DNA of 64,000 nucleotides, taken from positions 62,001 through 126,000 of the forward strand of contig NZ_SPQR01000001.1 of the NCBI RefSeq assembly GCF_004766055.1. Reading direction: 5' to 3'. The DNA is from Desulfosporosinus sp. Sb-LF. GTDB taxonomy: Bacteria > Bacillota > Desulfitobacteriia > Desulfitobacteriales > Desulfitobacteriaceae. Position 1 is the stretch's first letter; the number at the start of each line of letters is the position of its first letter. A program made the position numbers and the translations under genes. This document shows positions 1-8,250 of the stretch, in pieces. Under the pieces are notes generated by a model. The model worked only from the letters and a program-made list of their open reading frames with translations, was not told where the DNA came from and did no database searches.

Positions 1-630
1 ACTGACCTCATCACCAGTAATGGACAACAATTGCCAGTAATAACTCAAGTGGTAATTAATCTATCCGATTTTATAAGAACTAGAGGTTGGCTACTTGTTT
101 TGTCTTTTGGGGGAATGGGCGTAGCTTTCTATCGGTTAATTAAAATTCCGCGCTACAGGTTGTTTTGGCATCAGTTTTTACTTGGCATTCCAATCTTAGG
201 TAGAAATATGAAGGATGTTGTTATTGCTCGCATCTCTCGTTCTTTGGCTCTTTTTCTTCATTCTGCTGTACCAATTGTTCAAATTTTATTCTCGCTCGAG
301 AAAATCGTAGACAATGAAGTAACTAAACAAGCTATGGGACGTATTAGAGATAAAGTCATTAAAGGGGAATCGATAGCGGGTGCTTTCGGTCAAGAACCTT
401 TCTTCGACGCCCTGCTTATCCAAATGATGTTAATTGGCGAAGAAACGGGAAGATTGGAGGAATTGATGATTGAAGTAGCGAATAGTTATGATAAAAGGGT
501 CGATTTAGGTATTTCAAGGCTGGTAAGTTTAGTCGAACCAGTGTTCACACTTATTATCGGAGGTTTTGCTGCATTGATTATTGTTTCCATTGCGGTGCCG
601 ATCTTTAATATGTCTACCACAATAAAATAA
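1..630 (+). CDS. pilC: Type IV pilus inner-membrane platform protein PilC/GspF, C-terminal part
   Basis: This is the 3' part of a PilC/GspF gene. The reading frame is open from base 1 and no start is visible, so the N-terminal half lies off the left edge. The visible 209 residues carry a hydrophobic segment at about 28-48, a cytoplasmic GspF-type domain, and a C-terminal membrane span ending about six residues before the stop, as in the family. PilC-like proteins sit in the inner membrane and couple the assembly and retraction ATPases to pilin polymerisation. It heads a co-directional run of prepilin-like genes and pilM-pilN-pilO. A second, complete PilC homologue lies at 18540-19742, so this locus is a separate pilus or pseudopilus set. 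Confidence 0.85.
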   Translation, partial: TDLITSNGQQLPVITQVVINLSDFIRTRGWLLVLSFGGMGVAFYRLIKIPRYRLFWHQFLLGIPILGRNMKDVVIARISRSLALFLHSAVPIVQILFSLEKIVDNEVTKQAMGRIRDKVIKGESIAGAFGQEPFFDALLIQMMLIGEETGRLEELMIEVANSYDKRVDLGISRLVSLVEPVFTLIIGGFAALIIVSIAVPIFNMSTTIK

Positions 631-647
631 CTAGGACTGGATGAAGT

Positions 648-1205
648 ATGGAACTTGAAAATATAGGTTTGCTCTATCCAACTAATACTAGTCAAAACGA
701 GTTAAGGAAACGGAATCATAAAAATGCTGGATTTACCTTAATCGAAGTAGCTTTGGTTTTAGCGGTTATTGCAATTTTAGTGGTAGTTACAGCACCAAAA
801 TATTCAGTTTTAATGAAACACTATCGTTTAGAAAGCTCCGCCCTTAAGGTATTAGGGTATGCGGATTACGCTAAACAATTAGCTATTGACCATCGGGAAA
901 ACTATGGCGTAGGGATTACATCTGACAAAAGGGTAGTGGTACTCCAAATAATATCACCTTTAACTGAATTTTGCAGTATCCCTCTTGACATAGGAATTCA
1001 ATCGGGGGGTACCACTACTAATGTTTACAATAGTCCTTTAAACGGAATTACAACAAACTATATCTACTTTGACTACCGGGGCTTTGTGCACTTACCTGAT
1101 TCTTCGTTAGACAGTCGATTAGGATTGGCAATCGTAGGAGGCGGTGAAACGATAGGGGTTAACTTCTCTAAAACGTTAGGCAATGCATCGCTGATTTGGC
1201 CATAA
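648..1205 (+). CDS. Prepilin-type N-terminal cleavage/methylation protein
   Basis: The product is about 185 aa. After a 28-residue leader it has a class III prepilin motif, with G before F-T-L-I-E and a hydrophobic helix of about 20 residues. Cleavage would fall between G and F, and the Glu at mature position 5 is present. The leader is long for a prepilin, so translation could begin further downstream, but no better ribosome site is obvious. The gene follows pilC by 17 bp and is probably co-transcribed. The C-terminal domain has no recognisable family, so it could be a major or a minor pilin. Confidence 0.75.
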   Translation: MELENIGLLYPTNTSQNELRKRNHKNAGFTLIEVALVLAVIAILVVVTAPKYSVLMKHYRLESSALKVLGYADYAKQLAIDHRENYGVGITSDKRVVVLQIISPLTEFCSIPLDIGIQSGGTTTNVYNSPLNGITTNYIYFDYRGFVHLPDSSLDSRLGLAIVGGGETIGVNFSKTLGNASLIWP

Positions 1206-1274
1206 TGAAATTGTTTTAGCTGTTCATTAAAAAACTTCTAAAATAGGAACGACTGGAATGGGCAGGTGTTATTA

Positions 1275-1676
1275 ATGTATATCAGCAAGTATAATAGAGA
1301 TAATGGCATGACGATACTAGAGGTGGTACTAGCTATTACTTTGTTAATGATTTGTGTGACATATATACTGCGATCAAACTTTGCTGCGTACAAATATACT
1401 GTCCAAATAGATGTTCAGCAACAATTGACTTATTACGCACAGGGAGCGATCGAGGCAGCTCTAATCAATCCGGATTATACATTTGTTAGTAATTCCATAA
1501 GTGATATGTCAGCGCCATATAATTCATTCTCAATACTGCCCTCGGATCAACCGTTGGGGTATAGTGTCGAGGATGTTAATCCTTATCTTCAAAAGATTCG
1601 AATTACTGTTAAATCATCGTTGGCAAATATTAACCAAGTAACGCTTTATACTTACCGCTTGAAGCCGGAGTCGTGA
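1275..1676 (+). CDS. Prepilin-like minor pilin (PilV/GspI-type)
   Basis: This 133-aa protein starts with a short leader followed by G-M-T-I-L-E and a hydrophobic helix, a divergent prepilin signal with Glu at +5. The leader cleavage site is G/M rather than G/F, as seen in several minor pilins. ATG 1275 is preferred over an in-frame GTG at 1266 because a weak AGG-like site lies just upstream of the ATG. It sits third in the pilus operon and its stop overlaps the next gene. The PilV/GspI label rests on size and position only. Confidence 0.7.
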   Translation: MYISKYNRDNGMTILEVVLAITLLMICVTYILRSNFAAYKYTVQIDVQQQLTYYAQGAIEAALINPDYTFVSNSISDMSAPYNSFSILPSDQPLGYSVEDVNPYLQKIRITVKSSLANINQVTLYTYRLKPES

Positions 1677-2296
1677 ATAAAATGAGGCAATTAGCTATCA
1701 GGAGAAATGTTGTAGATGAAGCGCAAAAAATAGGAGGGTTTACCTTCTTAGAAGTCATTATTGCCATGATGCTCTTTGGGTTTCTAATGCTTTATGTTTC
1801 CCAGTTGATGAATAGCCAACTCCGTCTTTATAACACCGCTACTCAGAAGAATAGTCTTGAGCAAAAGGTCAGGGCTGCCACAGCTAAGATAGTAGATCAA
1901 GTGAGGTATTTCCCTAAAACCTATTACTCCTATAAACAAGGGCAAAAACCTAGTTTGCCAACGACTACACCTTCTGATGCGGGGGTTTACTCAAAGGATC
2001 CAATTACATTAGTCAATAGTTGCTTAGTGGATACAGATCCTAATCTGAGTTTGATAAATTCCACTTCCTACCCAAAGGGGATCATCTACGTGGATAAATC
2101 CAAGAACCCATGGGAACTACGGTATAAACTAAACAATGAACAATCAGTATTGTTAGCTGATGGGATTCAATCATTTTCAATTAGCCCCGTCACAAATTCT
2201 TCAGGTAACGACTTAATTAAGATCGATATAACCGCTTCAAATTCTAAGAGTGACTATAGACTAGTGACATGGGTGGGGTTGTACTATGGTCAGTAA
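1673..2296 (+). CDS. Prepilin-like minor pilin (PilW/GspJ-type)
   Basis: The product is about 207 aa, with G-G-F-T-F-L-E-V near residue 21-28 and a hydrophobic helix, the usual prepilin peptidase substrate. The candidate GTG start at 1673 overlaps the upstream stop, and an in-frame ATG at 1682 is an alternative. Translational coupling is likely. The larger size and third-prepilin position match PilW/GspJ proteins, but the body is not recognisable by eye. The stop overlaps the following gene by 11 bp. Confidence 0.72.
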   Translation: MNKMRQLAIRRNVVDEAQKIGGFTFLEVIIAMMLFGFLMLYVSQLMNSQLRLYNTATQKNSLEQKVRAATAKIVDQVRYFPKTYYSYKQGQKPSLPTTTPSDAGVYSKDPITLVNSCLVDTDPNLSLINSTSYPKGIIYVDKSKNPWELRYKLNNEQSVLLADGIQSFSISPVTNSSGNDLIKIDITASNSKSDYRLVTWVGLYYGQ

Positions 2297-3209
2297 ACCA
2301 GGATGTGAACCTTCCCAAGATAGAGGTTCCGCATTGCTGATGGTGATTTCTATCATAATGTTATTTATGGTCATCACAGGGATATATTTTTTCCTGTTAA
2401 ATTACCGATCCCGAATCCAGAATTCTGAAGAGAATACTATGAAAGCCTATTATTTAGCTCAAGCGGCAGTAAATTATGGTGGGTATATATTAAAAACGTC
2501 TGCAATTTTACCAGATACAAACGGGATCAGAAAGGATGATCCTTTTGGCTATGGAGGATCGTTCACGGTAACTTACGAATTTACTCCTGACACTATAAAT
2601 GTCGGTTGTTATTACGTGAATGTTAGAGGTACAGGGTATTATCCCTCTGGAGTCAATCCAGTTAAGCGTATCATCAATACTTCATATTTTTGGAACCCAA
2701 ATGTTAATTTATTGCAAGGTACAATTCAGCAGCAACTTGTGACTAATCAGGGTGGAGGAAATAGCACTCTGGTCTTAGCCAATAGTAATCTTGAAAGTTC
2801 GTTGCCCACGGACGGCACAATGCCAAAACTCTTGTATGCCACTGTTAATCAAGCATTTCCACTTTCGGTATTCGTCTGGACTAACGGGGGACACGTCCGC
2901 GGAACAAATGTACACGTTACGAACGCTACCCTCAGGCTTCTTGATCTTGACCATAACAATCAGTGCATCCCGCTAATAACATCCTTAAATAACCTGGGGA
3001 CAAATGTATATCAAATACCTGATTTCTATGCTGATCAGCCACCGCTTTTTAATATTACAATTAATCACGAGTATAGTCATGTTAAGTGGCAAATAGATGG
3101 AATTATCGCGACTGGTCAAAGCGCAGGAAGTCCTGGTGAGACCGTAACGGTAACCTCATTTTCCGTTACACTACCAATCTATGTGGTCTGGCAACAAGAA
3201 GGTAACTAA
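2286..3209 (+). CDS. PilX/GspK-like pilus assembly protein
   Basis: A 307-aa protein with a positively charged N-terminus, the sequence R-G-S-A-L-L-M-V at about 13-20 and a single N-terminal membrane helix. A segment rich in Y-L-A-Q-A-A follows the helix, as in PilX-family proteins. It lacks a canonical G-F-T-L-x-E site, which is normal for PilX/GspK. The remaining 230 residues form a beta-rich domain with many Thr, Asn and Val residues, likely exposed outside the membrane. It completes a four-gene prepilin set before pilM. Confidence 0.65.
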   Translation: MVSKPGCEPSQDRGSALLMVISIIMLFMVITGIYFFLLNYRSRIQNSEENTMKAYYLAQAAVNYGGYILKTSAILPDTNGIRKDDPFGYGGSFTVTYEFTPDTINVGCYYVNVRGTGYYPSGVNPVKRIINTSYFWNPNVNLLQGTIQQQLVTNQGGGNSTLVLANSNLESSLPTDGTMPKLLYATVNQAFPLSVFVWTNGGHVRGTNVHVTNATLRLLDLDHNNQCIPLITSLNNLGTNVYQIPDFYADQPPLFNITINHEYSHVKWQIDGIIATGQSAGSPGETVTVTSFSVTLPIYVVWQQEGN

Positions 3210-3221
3210 GGAGAAATCTAG

Positions 3222-4343
3222 ATGTTCGTTAGGACACAATGGTTAGCCTATATTCAAGGTAAGTATTGGGTTATTGCCAGGGTAAAACGCCGGAAAAATG
3301 AAATCCATGTGCTTCACTTAGCTACCTTTTCGGAAGAAATACCGGAACAAGAGATTGACCTTCTTGAAAAGCAAGGTGATATTGAGGCTCCAGATATAAT
3401 AGTTGAAAATGAAGAGAATCAATACCTACAAAGGCTAAAAAACTGGCTAAAGCAAGAAAAGGTATCGGTTAAGAAGCTAAAGATCAGTGTATCAATTCCT
3501 GGGGTTATTACTAGAATCATAACCCTACCTATTATTTCTAAGAAGTATCTCGATAAACTCCTAACGGAAGAAGTGGCTCAGTATTTCACAGTGAATATTA
3601 CCGACTATGTTTTAGACTACCGTGTATTAAAGTACTTTGAGGAAGACGGTCAAAAAAGGCAGCTTGTGCTGGTGGCCGCTTTACCCAAGCAACAGTGGGT
3701 GTCTCTTTGGACATTGTGGGAGGAACTTGGATTTTCCCCTCGTGTCGTTGATCTGGCCGCCGATTGCCTAACGCGTTTGTACGGTAGGCTTGGTAATTTG
3801 GGCCAAGAAACTGCCACTGTTGGGTTGGGAGAGTTAGGATCGGATGTAGCAATCATTGATTTGGGCAATGACCGGGTGGAGTTTTTGCTTCTCGATCAGG
3901 GAACGTTTTTCTTATACTCTGATATGCAGATATCGTTGGCGGCTTTGAAATCATACGCAGGCTTGTCGTGTGTTACAGGGGATGCTAAAAAAAGTTTGAT
4001 TGAAGAGACTGAGCCTAGTGATGACAATGCGGATTTTGGGGATACTGGCCGGATACGAAAACAGAAGACCGAAGACACTATCCTACCAGTATTGCAGACG
4101 TTGGACCAGCTTTTTAGTTTTTTTGCAGCACGCCATTATGGCAAGCGGATTGACCTTGTGTATCTGACAGGTGAGTATGCTGATCGGCCATTTTTACCAG
4201 AGATTTTTAAGGAGAATATTGACATAGATACGATGGTGGGTTTTCCTGACGGATGGAAGCCTTCATTTAGTGAACAAACGGGAGATTCTAATAATTGGAT
4301 GAAATACGGCAGCCTTTACGGTTTAGCTATGCGGGAGGACTAA
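3222..4343 (+). CDS. pilM: Type IV pilus actin-like assembly protein PilM
   Basis: A 373-aa cytoplasmic protein with the spacing of the PilM/FtsA-like actin fold: an N-terminal strand pair, a segment I-S-V-S-I-P-G-V at about 89-96 typical of PilM, and a late nucleotide-fold region. PilM binds the N-terminus of PilN and links the alignment subcomplex to the cytoplasmic ATPase. The ATG has a clear AAGGAG site 10 bases upstream. The stop is immediately followed by the pilN ATG. It is more diverged than typical PilM, so the family call rests partly on its position before pilN-pilO. Confidence 0.75.
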   Translation: MFVRTQWLAYIQGKYWVIARVKRRKNEIHVLHLATFSEEIPEQEIDLLEKQGDIEAPDIIVENEENQYLQRLKNWLKQEKVSVKKLKISVSIPGVITRIITLPIISKKYLDKLLTEEVAQYFTVNITDYVLDYRVLKYFEEDGQKRQLVLVAALPKQQWVSLWTLWEELGFSPRVVDLAADCLTRLYGRLGNLGQETATVGLGELGSDVAIIDLGNDRVEFLLLDQGTFFLYSDMQISLAALKSYAGLSCVTGDAKKSLIEETEPSDDNADFGDTGRIRKQKTEDTILPVLQTLDQLFSFFAARHYGKRIDLVYLTGEYADRPFLPEIFKENIDIDTMVGFPDGWKPSFSEQTGDSNNWMKYGSLYGLAMRED

Positions 4344-5576
4344 ATGCGAGAGAAGGTACAATTTAACTTTGCTGCGCGATGGGAAGCAGAAATGGCGACG
4401 GTTTTCGCTCCAGCGGGTTCTTTTCGGCGACCGAGCCGAATTATTGTACTCGGAGCTAGTGGGGGAATAGTGTTGCTTGTCTTAGCATGTTTACCGTGGG
4501 GATATCATTATAAGTTAAATTACGACTTGCAGGCTGTTAATCAGAAAATCTCCGCCATGCTTCCTGTGGAGCTGCAAGTCAAGAAGCTTAATGATCTAAA
4601 GACGAAGGTTCAGGCGGAAAAGCAATTTCTCGAGACTGTAATAAATGACAATTACGATCCAATCATCGTACTCAATCAGCTTAAAACTTTATTGCCAGCA
4701 GGAACTGAAGTACATTCATTTGCTTTCGGCAGTGATAAGAAAGTGAATATTAGCCTGACTGTAACCGGTCCGCTGGATCTGGCGCGCCTATGGGTTTCGT
4801 TACAAAATTCAGGCGTATTTGAAGGCGTAAATATTCAGTCAGTTTCTCTTGAAGAAAAAGTACAAAATCTATCTCTTTCTTTGACCTATAATGGGACAGT
4901 TAGATTGAATAATAATCAAAATACAGATGCTGGCGATCCAACTAAGATAGCGCCTCAAGGCAACACTTCGGATTCTAAGAGTACAACAGAAAAGCCCAAG
5001 GCACCACCCGTAAGTAAACCTGCTTCGGATTACCCGGGGATTCCCCAACATGTTAACGCAATTGTGCAGGGACCCGACAAGGTTGTCGTCGATTGGGATA
5101 GAGCCATTAATGCCATCACATATAATGTCTACCGGGCGACAAGCCCAGAGGGAGATTATATAAAAGTAGCCAATGTGACTGTCCCTCATTTTGAAGACAA
5201 CGGGCTTGCAAATCCTTTAACATATTATTATAAAATAAAATCCGTTAGTAAAAACGGGATAGAAAGCTCTTTTGACAATCCAGTGGGAGTCACTGGAAAT
5301 ATACCAGAAGCACCTTCTGGGGTTTCGACTATACCCGTTGCCCCAGGTCAGATAAGGGTGACATGGAACAGTGTAAGTTCCGCAACCGCCTACAAGGTAT
5401 ATCGAGGGGGAGCGGAAAATGGACCCTTTGTTATAGTGGGAATTGTCACTGAAACTAAATTGTTAGATAGCGGTTTGCCAGTTGGTATCTATTATTACAA
5501 AGTAAGTTCTTTATCGGAGAATCTAGAGGGGCCATGTAGTGCTTTGGACAGTGTTGCCTTGGTTAATGGAAAGTAA
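4344..5576 (+). CDS. pilN: PilN-like alignment protein with two C-terminal fibronectin type III domains
   Basis: This 410-aa protein begins with a cytoplasmic segment, a membrane helix at about 33-52, then a coiled coil and a PilN-like periplasmic fold to about residue 195. A Thr/Ser/Pro/Lys-rich linker (about 195-230) leads to two fibronectin type III repeats at about 232-318 and 320-408. Each repeat has the conserved pattern V-x-W followed by Y-x-V-Y-R and Y-Y-Y-K-V/I-x-S. PilN normally ends near 200 residues, so the repeats are an added module. The start has GGGAGG upstream. The tandem domains could bind carbohydrate or another extracytoplasmic partner; this is inference. Confidence 0.75.
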   Translation: MREKVQFNFAARWEAEMATVFAPAGSFRRPSRIIVLGASGGIVLLVLACLPWGYHYKLNYDLQAVNQKISAMLPVELQVKKLNDLKTKVQAEKQFLETVINDNYDPIIVLNQLKTLLPAGTEVHSFAFGSDKKVNISLTVTGPLDLARLWVSLQNSGVFEGVNIQSVSLEEKVQNLSLSLTYNGTVRLNNNQNTDAGDPTKIAPQGNTSDSKSTTEKPKAPPVSKPASDYPGIPQHVNAIVQGPDKVVVDWDRAINAITYNVYRATSPEGDYIKVANVTVPHFEDNGLANPLTYYYKIKSVSKNGIESSFDNPVGVTGNIPEAPSGVSTIPVAPGQIRVTWNSVSSATAYKVYRGGAENGPFVIVGIVTETKLLDSGLPVGIYYYKVSSLSENLEGPCSALDSVALVNGK

Positions 5577-5633
5577 ACGTCTGTACAATACTTTCTTTAA
5601 TGCTCTTTAGTTATAAGTATAGGTGGAATAGAT

Positions 5634-6536
5634 ATGAACAAAGAAAAGATAGAAAAGACAGCCTTAATAATCTTAGTTGTTATGGGACTAGTATATGCCT
5701 ATTTCTATTATATGTTTTTGCCCGAATGGGAAGTTTCGCAAAAAATTAAAGGACAATTAATTGAACGTCAGCAATATTATGATAAGTTAGCCTCGTACCA
5801 ACAAAATAAGTCTGATCTAGAGAAGAACATCGAAGTGATGAACACAGAAACTATAAATCTAAGTGCTCAAATTCCTCCCCGCCTTGAAAATCCGCAGATT
5901 ATGGTAGATATTTACAATAGCGCTAAACTATACGGCGTAGACCCTAATACCCTGCAATTTGAGCCTCTTCAAAACAAAGGTAGTTATCAGTCTGTGGGAA
6001 TGACGTTTACCTGCAAGGGTAAGGTCGATGATGTACTTACAATGATAAGTGCTTTTGGATATACACCGTTACAAAAACTGTCGGTTCAGAGTGTTACAAT
6101 AACTGCAGAAAAGGCTCCAAATACTACTAACTCCTCTAGTCAACCCACTGGAACCGCCGGATCAATCATTCCAAATATTACCCCTACAGCGTATGTACCA
6201 GTTTCTCCACTTATTGCTCAATCGCCTAAAGTAACAGTCGTGGATGCAACCAAGATACTGGATAATGGATATTCAGGCAGTTCTAGTTCTCCCAATTCCG
6301 GTGATCAGGCTCCGAGTGAGAATGTCTCAACTGCGGATTCAGGTAGCCAGTCAACACAAGAGGGCAACACCGAGTTATTGTCTTCTGATTCATCTTCCGC
6401 TCAGGTAGTTATTACTGCCCAAATCAAGTTGACAGCCTATGCCAGTTCGCTTGGAACAGCTAATATTAATAGTCCTAATCCACCCTTTATGTCGGCTCAG
6501 TTCGGAGTCAATTCGGCTGCTGAGATGTTTAAATAG
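5634..6536 (+). CDS. pilO: PilO-like pilus alignment protein with Ser/Pro-rich insert
   Basis: A 300-aa protein with one N-terminal membrane helix (about 10-30), a coiled coil to about 80 and a small ferredoxin-like fold, as in PilO. From about residue 165 it carries a Ser/Thr/Asn/Pro-rich low-complexity stretch of roughly 90 residues before a short conserved-looking end. PilO normally is near 200 residues. It pairs with PilN in the periplasmic-side alignment complex. The start has AGGTGGA 8-10 bases upstream. Its place directly after pilM and pilN supports the call more than its sequence does. Confidence 0.65.
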   Translation: MNKEKIEKTALIILVVMGLVYAYFYYMFLPEWEVSQKIKGQLIERQQYYDKLASYQQNKSDLEKNIEVMNTETINLSAQIPPRLENPQIMVDIYNSAKLYGVDPNTLQFEPLQNKGSYQSVGMTFTCKGKVDDVLTMISAFGYTPLQKLSVQSVTITAEKAPNTTNSSSQPTGTAGSIIPNITPTAYVPVSPLIAQSPKVTVVDATKILDNGYSGSSSSPNSGDQAPSENVSTADSGSQSTQEGNTELLSSDSSSAQVVITAQIKLTAYASSLGTANINSPNPPFMSAQFGVNSAAEMFK

Positions 6537-6612
6537 GATAAGCAAACAATCATACTTCTTTGCATAGGTTTTACCAGAGTGAAATGCAGGCGCATTAGGA
6601 GTTGTGTTTTTT

Positions 6613-6762
6613 ATGATCTACCGTTTAATCCTATTCTTGATAATATTTATTATTTTGCTGTCAAGCGCTGGCATCGGATCAGGGATGGGTTCTTATATGA
6701 CTTTTTCGATAAACCAGCTTAAACAAGTGCAACAATACAATTCACTATTGCAGGATAAGTGA
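6613..6762 (+). CDS. Small membrane peptide at the end of the pilus operon (49 aa)
   Basis: The frame encodes 49 aa: a hydrophobic helix at about 3-26 rich in Ile and Leu, a Gly/Ser motif, then a short polar tail ending in K. An AGGAG site lies about 10 bases upstream of ATG 6613, and an in-frame GTG at 6604 is a less likely start. It lies between pilO and the operon's terminator, in the same direction, so co-transcription is likely. No family is recognised. A role as a small pilus accessory protein is only inferred from position. Confidence 0.5.
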   Translation: MIYRLILFLIIFIILLSSAGIGSGMGSYMTFSINQLKQVQQYNSLLQDK

Positions 6763-6902
6763 AAAGATGCACCTCATCCTTAAAAATTTGCCCATTGAAT
6801 ACTACTGTTAATAATGCACCTAAAAACCGCCTCCCCCAAACTCTGAACTGAACCCTGTCCAACGGACAGTATTAAAAAGGCCTATCGTAGAATTTCATTG
6901 AT

Positions 6903-7759
6903 TTACGCAATCTGGCACCGCTTTTCGAGCGGTGTCAGTTTCGTTTTGAGCTGAATACGTTCATGGTTGTAGAAATAAATATAATCATTAATTAGTTGTC
7001 GGGCCTCATCAAAGGTTTTTGGCTTGTGTTTATAGATACACTCTGATTTGAGAATACCGAAGAAATTTTCCGCTATTGCGTTATCATAACAATTCCCTTT
7101 TCTTGACATTGAAGGTATTATACCGTACTCTTTGGTTAGGTTGAAATACCCGGTTGAAGTGTATTGAAACCCTTGGTCACTGTGGAGTTGCAGCTCTTCG
7201 GTGACCCCTTCTTTTTGTATAGCCGCTTAACAGTATTAAGTACGAGATTAACAGTTTGCTCTGTGCCTACCTTATGTGCAATTATGCTTTCGTCAAATAG
7301 ATCACGGATCATGGACAGATAAAGAGTCCCTTGACCAGTATGAATATAGGAGATATCGGTAACCCATTTTTGATTAGGTTTAGCAGCCTTAAACTCTCGA
7401 TTTAGAAGGTTCTCGTACTTATGTAGTTGCTCACCCATTCGTTTATATTTTTTGCGTCGTCGTATTTCAGCCAATAATCCATATTTATTCATGATTCGCA
7501 ATATGGCTTTGTGGTTAACCAATAGCTGCTTCTTTCGATGCAACCATATCTTCACTCGTCGATAGCCGTATGTTTTACCTGTACGGTCCTGGCACTCCTG
7601 TATCATTTGTGCCAAGGGTTCATCTTTGTCAGGTTTATCAATTCTCTTGCAGAAATCGTAATATCCGCTACGGGATACCGCAAAAAACTTACACATGGCC
7701 GTTATTGAATAATAATCTCTGTGACGGTATATTGCTAAATAGTTTACTGATGGACTCAC
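6903..7759 (-). pseudogene. IS3-family transposase orfB (DDE integrase), frameshifted
   Basis: Two minus-strand frames, 7136-7759 and the one ending at 6903, together encode a complete IS150-type integrase core. The first frame has the HTH_21-like N-terminus and the first catalytic Asp in W-V-T-D-I-S-Y. The second carries S-D-Q-G with the second Asp, and the Glu of F-F-G-I-L-K-S-E 35 residues on. Reading is lost near 7212-7216, where an A5 run on the coding strand appears to be one A short. The GTG start overlaps the orfA stop, so coupled or frameshifted translation would be expected in an intact copy. A sequencing error in the homopolymer is the alternative. Confidence 0.85.
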
Positions 7760-8073
7760 CTCCTTCCAGCGATTTGAAGAAAAGAACGCAGAAGTTCATT
7801 CTCCATTTTTAACCGCTTAATCTCGTTGTCTTTTTCCTGATCGGTTGTTAAACTTGTTCCTTTCCTTGGTCTTCCTTTTGGTCGTATTACGATTCCCGCC
7901 TCTAGGGACCGTTGCTTTCGATTGTGTCTATTCACTAGACTTTTAACGGCCTTAGTATTTCTCAAGTTGAAGTATTCAGCAATTTCACGATTGGTCATTC
8001 CATTTTCCTTCATTTGAAGAACTTCTTTAATAATGCTTTCCCCGAAATGTTTCATTCCTCGTTTTCCTGACAT
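7756..8073 (-). CDS. IS3-family transposase orfA (DNA-binding helix-turn-helix)
   Basis: A 105-aa protein with an N-terminal helix-turn-helix (about 10-45, with N-R-E-I-A-E-Y-F), a basic middle and a C-terminal leucine-rich coiled coil ending R-S-F-L-Q-I-A-G-R-R. This is the usual OrfA of IS150-type elements, which recognises the terminal repeats and joins OrfB. An AGGAGG site lies 7 bases upstream of the ATG but falls inside a hairpin at the element's left end. The frame is intact. Confidence 0.85.
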   Translation of the reverse strand: MSGKRGMKHFGESIIKEVLQMKENGMTNREIAEYFNLRNTKAVKSLVNRHNRKQRSLEAGIVIRPKGRPRKGTSLTTDQEKDNEIKRLKMENELLRSFLQIAGRR

Positions 8074-8078
8074 AACAA

Positions 8079-8127
8079 ACCTCCTATTGCAGATTTCTAA
8101 TTCTACAATAGGAGGTCTTTTTCTTTC
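8079..8127. promoter_or_regulatory. Hairpin at the IS end: hides the orfA ribosome site and resembles a plus-strand terminator
   Basis: Bases 8079-8089 and 8106-8116 form an 11-bp perfect stem (CCTCCTATTG with CAATAGGAGG). On the minus strand the AGGAGG of orfA lies within the stem when transcription enters from outside the element, which would block translation. On the plus strand the stem is followed by a T-rich run (8116-8126), so it also looks like a terminator facing sigK. Confidence 0.6.
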
Positions 8128-8250
8128 AATGTCCGGATTTAGGATTTAGATCATCACTCTGGGGCAGGCGGTTTTTTAAATAATGTGGATAAGCAAAATC
8201 TCCCCCTCTTAAGCATAGGTATTAAAATAACGTGTGAAAGGGGTGGAGAA

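Larger units (their letters stand above)
6844..8156 (-). mobile_element. IS3-family (IS150-type) insertion sequence
   Basis: The element is 1313 bp and carries orfA and orfB on the minus strand. The ends start TGA and the subterminal regions match imperfectly (CGGACA, AAAG, CCTAT and GTAGAA in the same order at both ends). It is flanked by a direct repeat CTC at 6841-6843 and 8157-8159, as expected for the 3-4 bp duplications of IS3 elements. OrfB is frameshifted, so this copy is probably not active alone. It sits in the loop of a terminator upstream of sigK. Confidence 0.85.
6822..8177 (+). terminator. Rho-independent terminator of the pilus operon, split by an IS element
   Basis: Left arm 6822-6838 (five A, CCGCCT, CCCCCA) and right arm 8160-8177 (TGGGG, CAGGCGG, six T) are complementary apart from one C-C mismatch. 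Once the IS (6844-8156) and one copy of its 3-bp CTC duplication are removed, they form a 17-bp stem with a 5-base loop and a T run, a strong bidirectional-looking terminator. In the present sequence the arms are about 1.3 kb apart. Confidence 0.8.
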
